NCBI RefSeq assembly: GCF_001428565.1
Contig: NZ_LMIA01000012.1
Coordinates: 303,472 to 367,471 of the forward strand
Length of the DNA: 64,000 bases
DNA from: Nocardioides sp. Root190
GTDB lineage: Bacteria; Actinomycetota; Actinomycetes; Propionibacteriales; Nocardioidaceae
Direction of reading: 5' to 3'
Of this stretch, positions 31,547 to 42,772 are shown piece after piece; the first letter of the stretch is position 1; every line of letters starts with the position of its first letter. The position numbers and the translations under genes are program-made. The notes under the pieces are model-generated. The model did not search any database, was not told where the DNA came from, and saw only the letters and a list, made by a program, of their open reading frames with translations.

Positions 31547-32653
31547 GTGCCGCCGACGACAACCTTCGCCCAGCGTCTCGACGCGCGGGTCGCCGAGGCC
31601 GTCGACCGACGCGTCGTGGACCGCGTCGCCTCGGGCGGACGCCGGAGCCTCGCGCTCGCGCTGGTCGTGGCGCTGGTCACCCCCGTGCACCTCCTCAGCG
31701 TCGCGCTGCTCCTCGGTGCGGGCGCGCTCCTGGTCCGCGGTGACGGCTGGTGGCAGTGGAGCATCGCGGCCTTCCTCCTGTTGCTCGCGTGGGTGACCCG
31801 GCCGCACCTCGTCCACCGGATGGATCCGGACGTGCTCTGGGTCGACCCGGCGGACGCGCCGACCCTCGTGGCGCTCGTCGAGGAGGTGTCGGCGCTGGCC
31901 GGCTGCCGTCCGCCCGCCCGGATCGGTGTCGACGCCGATCTCAACGCGTCCGTGGGGCCGCTCGGCATCCGGAGCCGGAGGCTGGTCCTGGGCGCACCGC
32001 TCTGGGTGGCCCTGGGTCCGCAGGAGCGGGTCGCGCTGCTCGGCCACGAGATCGGCCACATCGCCCACGGGGACCTCCTCGGCGGGCAGTACGTCGGCGG
32101 GGCCTGTCGCACGCTCGACCACTGGGTCCACCTGATGGCCCCCGACGAGTGGGACTCGCTGGTCGTGCACGCGGTGTTCGCACCGCCGCGGTGGCTCGTG
32201 CAGGGCTACCTGCGCCTGCTCCTGGCCCTCAACTCCACCGCGTCGCGGCGCCAGGAGCTCCATGCCGACGTCGCCTCGGCGCTCACCGGCGGGACCGCCG
32301 CTGCGGTGTCGGGCCTGGAGATGCTCCTCATCACCGACGGCATCGACGTGGCGGCCAATCGCGCCGCCATCGCCCGCGACGTCGACCTCGCCACGGCCAT
32401 CAGGGAGCGGGTGACGGCCTTCGGCGCCGCGCAGCGGGCCTCGGCGCGCGAGCAGGGCCGCGAGGACCGGCGGAGCATCGACGCGACCCACCCGCCGACG
32501 ACCGACCGGCTCCGCCTGCTCGAGTCGATCGAGCCGTCACCCGCCGCGGTGGTGCTCGACGGCGACCGGAACCGCCGCATCGACGCCGAGATCTCACGCC
32601 ACCTCGAGAAGGCGTTCCGCGAGCTCGGCGAGCACTACCGCTACGTGCACTGA
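31547..32653 (+). CDS. M48 family zinc metalloprotease, membrane-bound
   Basis: A 368-residue HtpX-like protease. Two membrane segments are at about 35-63 and 69-84. The zinc motif HEIGH is at 167-171, and the third ligand is probably the Glu in RRQELHADVAS near residue 237. The C-terminal region contains a second His-rich site near HPPTTDRLRLL, typical of M48 proteins. The role is probably membrane protein quality control or processing. It lies on the plus strand between pyrD and the pyrF unit, convergent with pyrD (16-base gap), so it interrupts the normally continuous pyrimidine operon. Confidence 0.88.
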   Translation: MPPTTTFAQRLDARVAEAVDRRVVDRVASGGRRSLALALVVALVTPVHLLSVALLLGAGALLVRGDGWWQWSIAAFLLLLAWVTRPHLVHRMDPDVLWVDPADAPTLVALVEEVSALAGCRPPARIGVDADLNASVGPLGIRSRRLVLGAPLWVALGPQERVALLGHEIGHIAHGDLLGGQYVGGACRTLDHWVHLMAPDEWDSLVVHAVFAPPRWLVQGYLRLLLALNSTASRRQELHADVASALTGGTAAAVSGLEMLLITDGIDVAANRAAIARDVDLATAIRERVTAFGAAQRASAREQGREDRRSIDATHPPTTDRLRLLESIEPSPAAVVLDGDRNRRIDAEISRHLEKAFRELGEHYRYVH

Positions 32654-32669
32654 CGCGTCGGCGTCGCGG

Positions 32670-33706
32670 TCAGTCCGTGAGGCCCTTCGCCAGTCGACGC
32701 GACCACGTCGGGCCACCGTAGATCAGCCCGCTGTAGACCTGCACCAGGTCGGCCCCGGCCTCCAACCGCTCGCGGGCGTCCTCCGCTGTGCTGATCCCGC
32801 CCACACCGATCAGGGTGAGCCGGTCCCCCACCCGGCCGCGGAGCAACCGGACGACCTCGGTGGAGCGCTCGCGCAGGGGTGCGCCGGACAGACCACCGGC
32901 GCCGCACGCCTCGACCTTCGCTGCGTCGGTGGTCAAGCCGTCGCGCGAGATCGTGGTGTTGGTCGCGATGATCCCCGACAGGCCCAGGTCGAGCGCCATG
33001 TCGGCGACGGCCAGCACGTCCTCGTCGGACAGGTCGGGGGCGATCTTCACCAGGAGCGGCACCTTGCCGATGCCGACCGCCTCGTCCGCCGTACGACGCA
33101 CGTGGGCCAGCAGCGGGGCGAGCTTCTCGACCGCCTGGAGGTTGCGCAGGCCGGGGGTGTTGGGCGAGCTCACGTTGACGACGAGGTAGTCGGCGTGGGG
33201 CGCGAGGAGCCGGGTCGAGGTCTCGTAGTCGGCCTCGACCTGGGCCTGGTCGTGGTCGGGCACGACCTTGGACTTGCCGATGTTGACGCCCAGGACCGGG
33301 CCGCGATCGCGCCGACGGCGCTCCAGCCGCGCCGCCACCGCGTGGGCGCCGTCGTTGTTGAAGCCCATCCGGTTGACGATCGCGCGGTCCTCGGGCAACC
33401 GGAACAGCCGCGGCTGCGGGTTCCCCGGCTGGGCGAGGGCCGTGACCGTGCCGATCTCGACGTGGCCGAACCCGAAGGCACCCATCCGGTCGTGGACCTG
33501 GGCGGTCTTGTCGAAGCCGGCAGCGAGACCGAGGCGGTTGGGGAAGGTGAGCCCCATCGCCTCGACCGGCGCACCGCCGGGGATCGCCGTACGGGTGAGG
33601 ACCGGTCCCCCGGCACGCAACGCGTCGTAGGTGAGGTGGTGCGCCTTCTCGGCGTCCATCCGGACCAGGACGTGGTCGAAGAGCCTGTCGTAGACCCGCG
33701 GCATCC

Positions 33707-33710
<4 letters not shown>
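32670..33710 (-). CDS. pyrD: Dihydroorotate dehydrogenase (quinone), class 2
   Basis: FMN enzyme that oxidises dihydroorotate and passes electrons to quinone at the membrane. The 346 residues include an N-terminal amphipathic extension (YDRLFDHVLVRMDAEKAHHL) that marks class 2 enzymes. LAAGFDK, NRMGFNNDG, the catalytic serine segment NVSSPNTPGLRNLQ and the FMN-phosphate site VQVYSGLIYGGP follow. GTG 33710 is chosen because it overlaps the carB stop codon by four bases (GTGA) with a GGAG site upstream; ATG 33704 is an alternative. It is the last gene of the six-gene pyr unit. Confidence 0.94.
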
Positions 33711-37011
<3,301 letters not shown>

Positions 37012-37012
<1 letters not shown>

Positions 37013-38142
37013 CAGGCCGTCTCCTCCAAGAGCTGAACGAATCGGTCGAAGAGGTACGCCGCGTCGTGCGGGCCCGCGGCGGCCTCGGGGTGGTACTGCA
37101 CGGAGAAGCTCTTGAGGCTGCCCTCCGCGCTGCGCAGCTCGAGTCCCTCGACGACGTCGTCGTTGAGGCACACGTGGCTGACCGTCGCGACGCCGTACGG
37201 CGTCTCGGTGGCGGTGTCGCGCGGGGCGTCGACGGCGAACCCGTGGTTGTGGGCGGTCACCTCGACCTTGCGCGTCGTGAGGTCCATGACCGGCTGGTTG
37301 ATGCCGCGGTGCCCGTACTTCAGCTTGTAGGTGCCGAAGCCGAGCGCGCGTCCGAACAACTGGTTGCCGAAGCAGATCCCGAAGTACGGCAGGTCACGTC
37401 CCAGGGCCTCCTGGAGCAGCTCGACCTGACCGGTGGTCGCCGCCGGGTCGCCGGGTCCGTTGGAGAAGAACAGGCCGTCGGGACCGTTGTCCCCGACCGC
37501 GAGCACCTCCTCGATGGATGCGGTGGCGGGCAGCACGTGCACCTCGATGCCGCGCTCGCTCATCCGCTGCGGCGTCATGTCCTTGATGCCGAGGTCGAGG
37601 GCCGCGACGGTGAACTTCCTGGTTCCCTGTGCCGCGACGACGTACGTCTCGCTGGTGGACACGGCCTCGGAGAGGTTGGCGCCGCTCATCTCCGCGGACG
37701 CCTTGACCTTCTCCAGCAGCACCGCGGGATCGGTGTCGACGGTGGAGATGCCGACCCTCATCGCGCCGCTCTCGCGCAGGTGGCGGGTGAGGGCGCGGGT
37801 GTCGATGCCGGAGATCCCGACCACGCCCTGTGCCTTGAGCTCGTCGTCGAGCGAACGGCGCGAGCGCCAGTTGCTCGGGACGCGCGCAGGGTCACGCACG
37901 ACGTAGCCAGCGACCCAGATCCGCTTCGACTCCGGGTCCTCGTCGTTCATGCCGGTGTTGCCGACGTGCGGCGCCGTCATGACCACCACCTGGCGGTGGT
38001 ACGACGGGTCGGTCAGCGTCTCCTGGTAGCCGGTCATGCCGGTGTTGAAGACCGCCTCACCGAAGGTCTCCCCTTCGGCGCCGTAGGCCTCGCCGTGGAA
38101 GGTGCGTCCGTCCTCGAGGACGAGCAGGGCCGGGGTGGTCAT
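37012..38142 (-). CDS. carA: Carbamoyl-phosphate synthase small (glutaminase) subunit
   Basis: Class I glutamine amidotransferase that supplies ammonia to CarB. The 376 residues contain an N-terminal small-subunit domain with FNTGMTGYQE and a C-terminal amidotransferase domain. The nucleophile is Cys257 in YFGICFGNQL, and the His-Glu pair is in QYHPEAAAGP near the end. Ends overlap both neighbours: pyrC by four bases and carB by one. Confidence 0.96.
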
Positions 38143-39437
38143 ACGAGAGCTCCTTCCGACACCGTCGGGGTGCCGCGCAGGAGCGTGGCCACCACCCGTC
38201 CGGTGAGCTTGCGGTCATGCCAGGGGTTGTTGCGGCTCAGCGAGACGCTGTCCGCACGGTCGACGACGACCTGCGCGGCCGGGTCGACGAGAGTCAGGTT
38301 GGCGGGCTCGCCCACCGCGATCGGCCGGCCGTGGCCGTCCAGTCCGGCGATGCGGGCCGGGTTGGCGCTCATCACGCGGGCGACGCCGGCCCAGTCGAGC
38401 AGGCCGCCCTCCACCATCACCGTGCTGACGACCGACAGCGCCGTCTCGAGGCCGAGCATGCCGAACGCCGCGTCGACGAAGGCGTGCTCCTTGTCGTGAC
38501 GCGCGTGGGGCGCGTGATCGGTGGCGACGGCGTCGATGGTGCCGTCGGCGAGCGCGGCCCGGAGTGCCTCGACGTCCTCCGCCGGACGCAGCGGAGGGTT
38601 GACCTTGTACGTCGGGTCGTAGCCGGACAGCAGGTCCGTGGTGAGCAGCAGGTGGTGCGGGGTGACCTCGGCGGTCACGTCCCAGTGCCCGTCGTGCTTG
38701 GCCTGCGCCTTGGCCCAGCGGACCATCTCCACACTTCCGGCGGTCGACACGTGCGCGACGTGCACCCGGCTACCGGTGTGGCGGGCGAGCATCACGTCGC
38801 GGGCGACGATGACCTCCTCGGCGATGCCGGGCCAGCCGGGCAGTCCGAGGCGCCCGGAGATCTCACCCTCGTGGCAGCACGCGGTCGGACCGGCGAGCGA
38901 CGGGTCCTGGCTGTGCTGGCTGACCACGCCTCCGAAGGCCTTGACGTACTCCAGCGCACGCCTCATCACCCGGGCGTCGTGCACGCACTTGCCGTCGTCG
39001 GAGAAGACCCGGACCTTCGCGCGGGAGCGGGCCATCAGCCCCAGCTCGGCGAGCTCCTCACCGGCCAGGCCCTTGGTGACCGCACCGACCGGCTGGACGT
39101 CGACGAGCCCGGCGCTGCGGCCCAGGTCGAGGACGCGCTCGGCCGCCTCGGCGGTGTCGGTGACCGGGTTGGTGTTCGCCATCGCGAGCAGGGCGGTGTA
39201 GCCACCGACCGCGGCAGCGCGAGATCCCGTCAGGACGGTCTCGGCGTCCTCGCGGCCCGGCTCGCGCAGGTGGGTGTGCAGGTCGACGAACCCGGGCAGC
39301 AGGACCAACCCGTCGGCGTCGATCGTCCGGTCCGCGGCGCTCGAGACCGAGCCCAGCTCGCGGATCTCGCCGTCGACGACGAGCACGTCGCTCGTCGTAC
39401 CGTCAGGCAGGGTCGCGCCCTTGATCAGGATGCTCAT
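38139..39437 (-). CDS. pyrC: Dihydroorotase
   Basis: Zinc hydrolase that cyclises carbamoyl-aspartate to dihydroorotate. The 432-residue protein is of the type I (PyrC/DHOase) amidohydrolase class. Metal ligands His54 and His56 are in DLHTHLREPG, further histidines are in VSQHSQDP and VHVAHVST, and the catalytic Asp is in VATDHAPHAR. It is coupled to pyrB and carA by four-base overlaps. Confidence 0.96.
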   Translation of the reverse strand: MSILIKGATLPDGTTSDVLVVDGEIRELGSVSSAADRTIDADGLVLLPGFVDLHTHLREPGREDAETVLTGSRAAAVGGYTALLAMANTNPVTDTAEAAERVLDLGRSAGLVDVQPVGAVTKGLAGEELAELGLMARSRAKVRVFSDDGKCVHDARVMRRALEYVKAFGGVVSQHSQDPSLAGPTACCHEGEISGRLGLPGWPGIAEEVIVARDVMLARHTGSRVHVAHVSTAGSVEMVRWAKAQAKHDGHWDVTAEVTPHHLLLTTDLLSGYDPTYKVNPPLRPAEDVEALRAALADGTIDAVATDHAPHARHDKEHAFVDAAFGMLGLETALSVVSTVMVEGGLLDWAGVARVMSANPARIAGLDGHGRPIAVGEPANLTLVDPAAQVVVDRADSVSLSRNNPWHDRKLTGRVVATLLRGTPTVSEGALV

Positions 39438-40384
39438 GCGCTGGCTCCATCGGTGTGGTCGGTCTCGCCGGCAAGCAGGTGGTAGAGCACCGACATACGC
39501 ACCGCGACCCCGGCCGAGACCTGGTCGAGGACCAGGCTGTCGGCAGCGTCGGCGGCGTCGGGAGAGATCTCCAGGCCACGGTTCATCGGGCCGGGGTGGA
39601 GGATCGGCGTGCCGGTCTTCAGGGTCGCCAGGCGGTTGCGGGTCAGGCCGTAGCCGATCGTGTACTCCCGCGCCGTGGGGAAGAACCCGCCGCTCATCCG
39701 CTCGCGCTGGACCCGCAGCATCATCACCGCGTCGGCCTCGGGAAGCACGGCGTCCAGGTCGTACGACGTCGCGAACCCCGCCGCCTTGGACCAGTCAGCG
39801 ACACCGGAGGGCATCAGCGTGGGCGGGGCGACCACGCTCACGCTGGCGCCCAGCTTGGTCAGGCACTTCACGTTGCTGCGGAAGACGCGGCTGTGGGTGA
39901 CGTCACCGACGATCACGACGTGCTTGCCCTCGAGCGTCCCGAGCTTGCGGGTGAGCGTGTAACCGTCGAGCAGCGCCTGGGTGGGGTGTTCGTGGGTGCC
40001 GTCGCCGGCGTTGATCACGGGGATGTCGATCCAGCGGCTGATCTGCTCGGCCGCACCACTCGCACCGTGCCGGACGACCAGTCCGTCGACACCCATGGCG
40101 GTCACCGTCATGACGGTGTCGCGCAGCGACTCGCCCTTGCTCGCGCTGCTGCCCTTCGCCGACAGGTTGATCACGTCGGCCGAGAGCCACTTGCCGGCGA
40201 TCTCGAAGCTCGAGCGAGTGCGCGTGGAGTCCTCGAAGAAGAGGTTGATCACCGTACGACCCCGCAGCGCGGGCAGCTTCTTGACCTCGCGGCGCTGCAC
40301 GTCGTGCATCTCGGCGGCGGTCGCGAAGATCTGCTGGATGTCGGCGACCTCCAGGTCGTCGATGCTGAGCAGGTGTCGGTTCAC
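39434..40384 (-). CDS. pyrB: Aspartate carbamoyltransferase catalytic subunit
   Basis: Condenses carbamoyl phosphate with aspartate, the committed step of pyrimidine synthesis. The 316 residues carry the carbamoyl-phosphate motif STRTR at 53-57, the catalytic HPTQALLD near 137, and the aspartate-binding LRVQRERMSGGFFP region. No pyrI regulatory subunit is present, as usual in actinobacteria. It overlaps pyrR by four bases and pyrC by four bases. Confidence 0.96.
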   Translation of the reverse strand: MNRHLLSIDDLEVADIQQIFATAAEMHDVQRREVKKLPALRGRTVINLFFEDSTRTRSSFEIAGKWLSADVINLSAKGSSASKGESLRDTVMTVTAMGVDGLVVRHGASGAAEQISRWIDIPVINAGDGTHEHPTQALLDGYTLTRKLGTLEGKHVVIVGDVTHSRVFRSNVKCLTKLGASVSVVAPPTLMPSGVADWSKAAGFATSYDLDAVLPEADAVMMLRVQRERMSGGFFPTAREYTIGYGLTRNRLATLKTGTPILHPGPMNRGLEISPDAADAADSLVLDQVSAGVAVRMSVLYHLLAGETDHTDGASA

Positions 40385-40947
40385 GCGATCCTCACCCCGT
40401 CCTCCCCGTCGATCTCCTTGAGGCGCAGGCTGACTCGCTCGCTGCGCGCGGTGGGCAGGTTCTTGCCGACGTGGTCGGCACGGATCGGCAGCTCCCGGTG
40501 GCCACGGTCCACCAGCACCGCGAGGCGTACGACGGCCGGGCGGCCCAGGTCCGAGAGCGCGTCGAGCGCGGCCCGGATCGTGCGGCCGGAGTAGAGGACG
40601 TCGTCGACGAGCACGACGGTCTTGCCGTCGATGCCACCGGCAGGGACCTCGGTGCGGTGCGGGGCGCGGGTCGGGTGGGAGCGCAGGTCGTCGCGGTACA
40701 TCGTCACGTCGAGCGAACCGGTCGCGACCGTCGTCCCCTCCACCGTCGCGATGTGGGCGGCGATGCGCTGCGCCAGCGGGACTCCGCGGGTGTGCAACCC
40801 GAGCAGCAGGAGGTCCTCGGCGCCCTTGTTGCGCTCCAGGATCTCGTGGGAGATCCGGATGAGGGCCCGGTTGATGTCATCGGCATCGAGGACGACGCGT
40901 CCCGCCGCGGGGATCGATCCGGAAGGGATCGGAGCGTGGGTAGGCAT
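40381..40947 (-). CDS. pyrR: PyrR bifunctional protein (pyr mRNA-binding regulator / uracil phosphoribosyltransferase)
   Basis: First gene of the pyr operon. PyrR binds the operon's own leader RNA when UMP is high and also has uracil phosphoribosyltransferase activity. The 188-residue protein shows the PRPP loop VVLVDDVLYSGRT at 111-123 and the basic RNA-binding surface residues around YRDDLRSHPTRAPHRTE. The ATG at 40947 has AAGGAGG 12-13 bases upstream, a rather long distance. A PyrR-type RNA loop lies just ahead of that site, which fits translational repression as described for mycobacteria. Confidence 0.94.
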   Translation of the reverse strand: MPTHAPIPSGSIPAAGRVVLDADDINRALIRISHEILERNKGAEDLLLLGLHTRGVPLAQRIAAHIATVEGTTVATGSLDVTMYRDDLRSHPTRAPHRTEVPAGGIDGKTVVLVDDVLYSGRTIRAALDALSDLGRPAVVRLAVLVDRGHRELPIRADHVGKNLPTARSERVSLRLKEIDGEDGVRIA

Positions 40948-40957
40948 CAGCGTGCCT

Positions 40958-40981
40958 GACCTCCTTCTCCGCCTCACAGGA
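40958..40981 (-). promoter_or_regulatory. PyrR-binding RNA loop and Shine-Dalgarno site of the pyr leader
   Basis: On the minus strand, TCCTGTGAGG (40972-40981) fits the PyrR recognition core UCCNGNGAGG. It is closed by CCG and CGG and followed within a few bases by AAGGAGG. Binding of PyrR with UMP here could block ribosome access. No long terminator-type stem is seen, so translational control is more likely than attenuation. Confidence 0.7.
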
Positions 40982-41011
40982 CGGCTCGTTAAAGGATGTC
41001 GAACAGGCTCC

Positions 41012-41017
41012 ACCCTA
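41012..41017 (-). promoter_or_regulatory. -10 element (TAGGGT) of the pyr operon
   Basis: TAGGGT on the minus strand lies about 65 bases ahead of the pyrR ATG. A transcript starting about seven bases downstream would have a leader of roughly 58 bases that includes the PyrR loop. The -35 region is weak. Confidence 0.5.
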
Positions 41018-41067
41018 GCGGTTCCGGTGGGCTCCGACCGAACCGGGTGACGTGTGCTGCCCGTCTC

Positions 41068-42048
41068 TCAGCTCGACCGCAGACGCTCCAGCAGGGGGAC
41101 GGCGACCTCGTCCAGGAACTGCTGCTGGTGTCGGTCGCCGATCTGCAGGACCGCGACGTCGCTGAAGCCGGCACTCGGGAAGGCGAGCACCGCCTCGGCG
41201 AGCGCATCGAGGTCGGGACCACACGGGATCGATGCCGCAACGTCCTCCGGCCGGACGTACTGGCTGGCCGCCTCGAAGCCAGCCGGTGTGGGCAGGTCCG
41301 CATTGACTCCCCAGCCGCCGCCGAACCAGCGGAACTGCTCGTGCGCGGTCCGGATCGCCTCGTCCTCGGTCGGCGCCCAGCAGATCGGCACCTGACCGAT
41401 GGCACGTGCGCCGTCACCGATCCTGGTGGCGCCCTTCGTCGCGTTCCACGACGCGACGAGGTGGGCCTCCGGCTCGACGGCGATCAGGTGGTCGCCGATC
41501 GGTGCGAAGGCCTCGATGGCCCGGTCGCCGCCGACGGCGACCCCGATCTGCACCGGCTCGTCCGGCAGGTCCCAGATCCGCGCGGAGTCCACGTCGAAGT
41601 ACTCCCCCTTGTGGTCCACCAGCTCGCCCGTGTGCAGCCGTCGGATCACCTCGATCGCCTCGGCGAGCATCGTCTGGCGGGTCTCCAGACCCGGCCAGCC
41701 CTCGCCGACCACGTGCTCGTTGAGGCTCTCCCCCGACCCCAGACCGAGCGTGAACCGTCCGTCGGACAGGACGCCGAGGGTCGCCGCCTTCTGGGCGACC
41801 ACGGCCGGGTGGTACCTCATCGTCGGGCAGGTCACGTACGTCATCAGCTCGACCCGCGACGTCACCTGGGCGACCGCCCCGAGGACGGTCCACGCGTACG
41901 GCGCGTGGCCCTGCTCGGTGAGCCAGGGCGAGTAGTGGTCGCTGGACACGAGGAAGTCGAAGCCCGCCTCCTCCGCGTCGCGGGCATAGCCCACCAGCTC
42001 GCGGGGTCCGCTCTGCTCGGTCATGAGGGTGTAGCCAAAGGAAGTCAT
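41068..42048 (-). CDS. F420-dependent LLM class oxidoreductase (Fgd-like)
   Basis: A 326-residue luciferase-like enzyme of the F420-dependent glucose-6-phosphate dehydrogenase-like subfamily. Visible blocks are FGYTLMTEQSGPREL at the start, FDFLVSSDHYSPWL near 30-43, RVELMTYVTCPTMRYHPA near 65-82 and GRFTLGLGSGESLNEHVVG near 97-115, which form the F420 pocket. The substrate is uncertain; true Fgd enzymes use glucose 6-phosphate. TACGGG, one base off TANNNT, lies six bases before the ATG, so it may be leaderless. It is the first gene of the variable insert between pyrR and nusB. Confidence 0.85.
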   Translation of the reverse strand: MTSFGYTLMTEQSGPRELVGYARDAEEAGFDFLVSSDHYSPWLTEQGHAPYAWTVLGAVAQVTSRVELMTYVTCPTMRYHPAVVAQKAATLGVLSDGRFTLGLGSGESLNEHVVGEGWPGLETRQTMLAEAIEVIRRLHTGELVDHKGEYFDVDSARIWDLPDEPVQIGVAVGGDRAIEAFAPIGDHLIAVEPEAHLVASWNATKGATRIGDGARAIGQVPICWAPTEDEAIRTAHEQFRWFGGGWGVNADLPTPAGFEAASQYVRPEDVAASIPCGPDLDALAEAVLAFPSAGFSDVAVLQIGDRHQQQFLDEVAVPLLERLRSS

Positions 42049-42091
42049 GAAGGTCCCGTACCCGAACCCGGCATTCAGTTACGGGGAAATG

Positions 42092-42122
42092 CCGAAGGGG
42101 CCCGCTGAGCGAGCCCCTTCGG
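42092..42122 (-). terminator. Terminator hairpin after the CsbD gene
   Basis: CCGAAGGGGC (42092-42101) and GCCCCTTCGG (42113-42122) form a ten-base perfect stem with an 11-base loop, 17 bases beyond the csbD stop. On the minus strand a short T run (ATTT) follows. Confidence 0.75.
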
Positions 42123-42138
42123 ATGCTTCTCGGACGGC

Positions 42139-42309
42139 CTACTTGAAGACGTCCTTCACCTTCTCGCCAGCCTGCTTCAGACTGGCCTTGGTCTTGTCGA
42201 CCTTGCCCTCGGCCTCGAGGTCCTCGTCATTGGTCGCCTTGCCGAGGGTTTCCTTGGCCTTGCCCACGTTCTCGTCGGCGCTGTTCTTGATCTTGTCGTC
42301 GAGACCCAT
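42139..42309 (-). CDS. CsbD family stress protein
   Basis: A 56-residue, highly charged helical protein of the CsbD family, members of which are strongly induced by general stress in many bacteria. It contains DKIKNSADENVGKAKETLGKATNDEDL and a second copy-like helix (LKQAGEKVKDVF). The molecular function is unknown. ATG 42309 has an AAGGAG ribosome binding site eight bases upstream. A terminator follows, so it is a single-gene unit. The upstream region is made of repeated elements, which may have displaced its promoter. Confidence 0.88.
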   Translation of the reverse strand: MGLDDKIKNSADENVGKAKETLGKATNDEDLEAEGKVDKTKASLKQAGEKVKDVFK

Positions 42310-42772
42310 GCCTGACTCCTTGCGTCGGGTTTCGTGGACGGGACCGCCCACTCGGTGTGCACCCAGAGCAGTACCCGGGTGCTCCCGGTCGATCCGGTCG
42401 GAGTTCGATCCGGTCGCGGCGCGAGCACAGCGATCGTCTCGAGACCCGGTGGCCCTGTGCCGGAGCAGCCCACGGGCAGGCGGGTGCACCGGAGCCAGAG
42501 GTCTCGAGACGGCCGCGGACGGCCTCCTCGACCAACGGTGGACGCCAGCGCAACCCGGCCACCCGCCGTACCCACTCGTTGCTGCCCGCGACCCGGCCAC
42601 CCGCCGTACCCACTCGTTGCTGCCCGCGACCCCGTTGGTCGAGGAGGTCGCGCAGCGACCGTCTCGAGACCCGGTGACCCGGTGCCGGAACCAGCCCACG
42701 GTCAGGCGGGTGCACCGGAGCCAGTGGTCTCGAGACGGCCGCGGGCGGCCTCCTCGACCAACGGTCGCGATG
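42310..42772. repeat. Intergenic repeat mosaic between csbD and the MinD-like gene
   Basis: This 463-base gap holds no gene. It contains two direct copies of a 105-base element: 42435-42539 and 42660-42765, with only a handful of differences and a one-base indel. Each copy starts with CGTCTCGAGACC, has an internal GGTCTCGAGACGG, and ends with GGCCTCCTCGACCAACGGT. Between them is a perfect 38-base tandem duplication (42553-42590 and 42591-42628). CCTCCTCGACCAACG (42523-42537) is inverted as CGTTGGTCGAGGAGG (42633-42647). The pattern resembles REP-type palindromic elements common in Nocardioides-like genomes. Confidence 0.8.
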
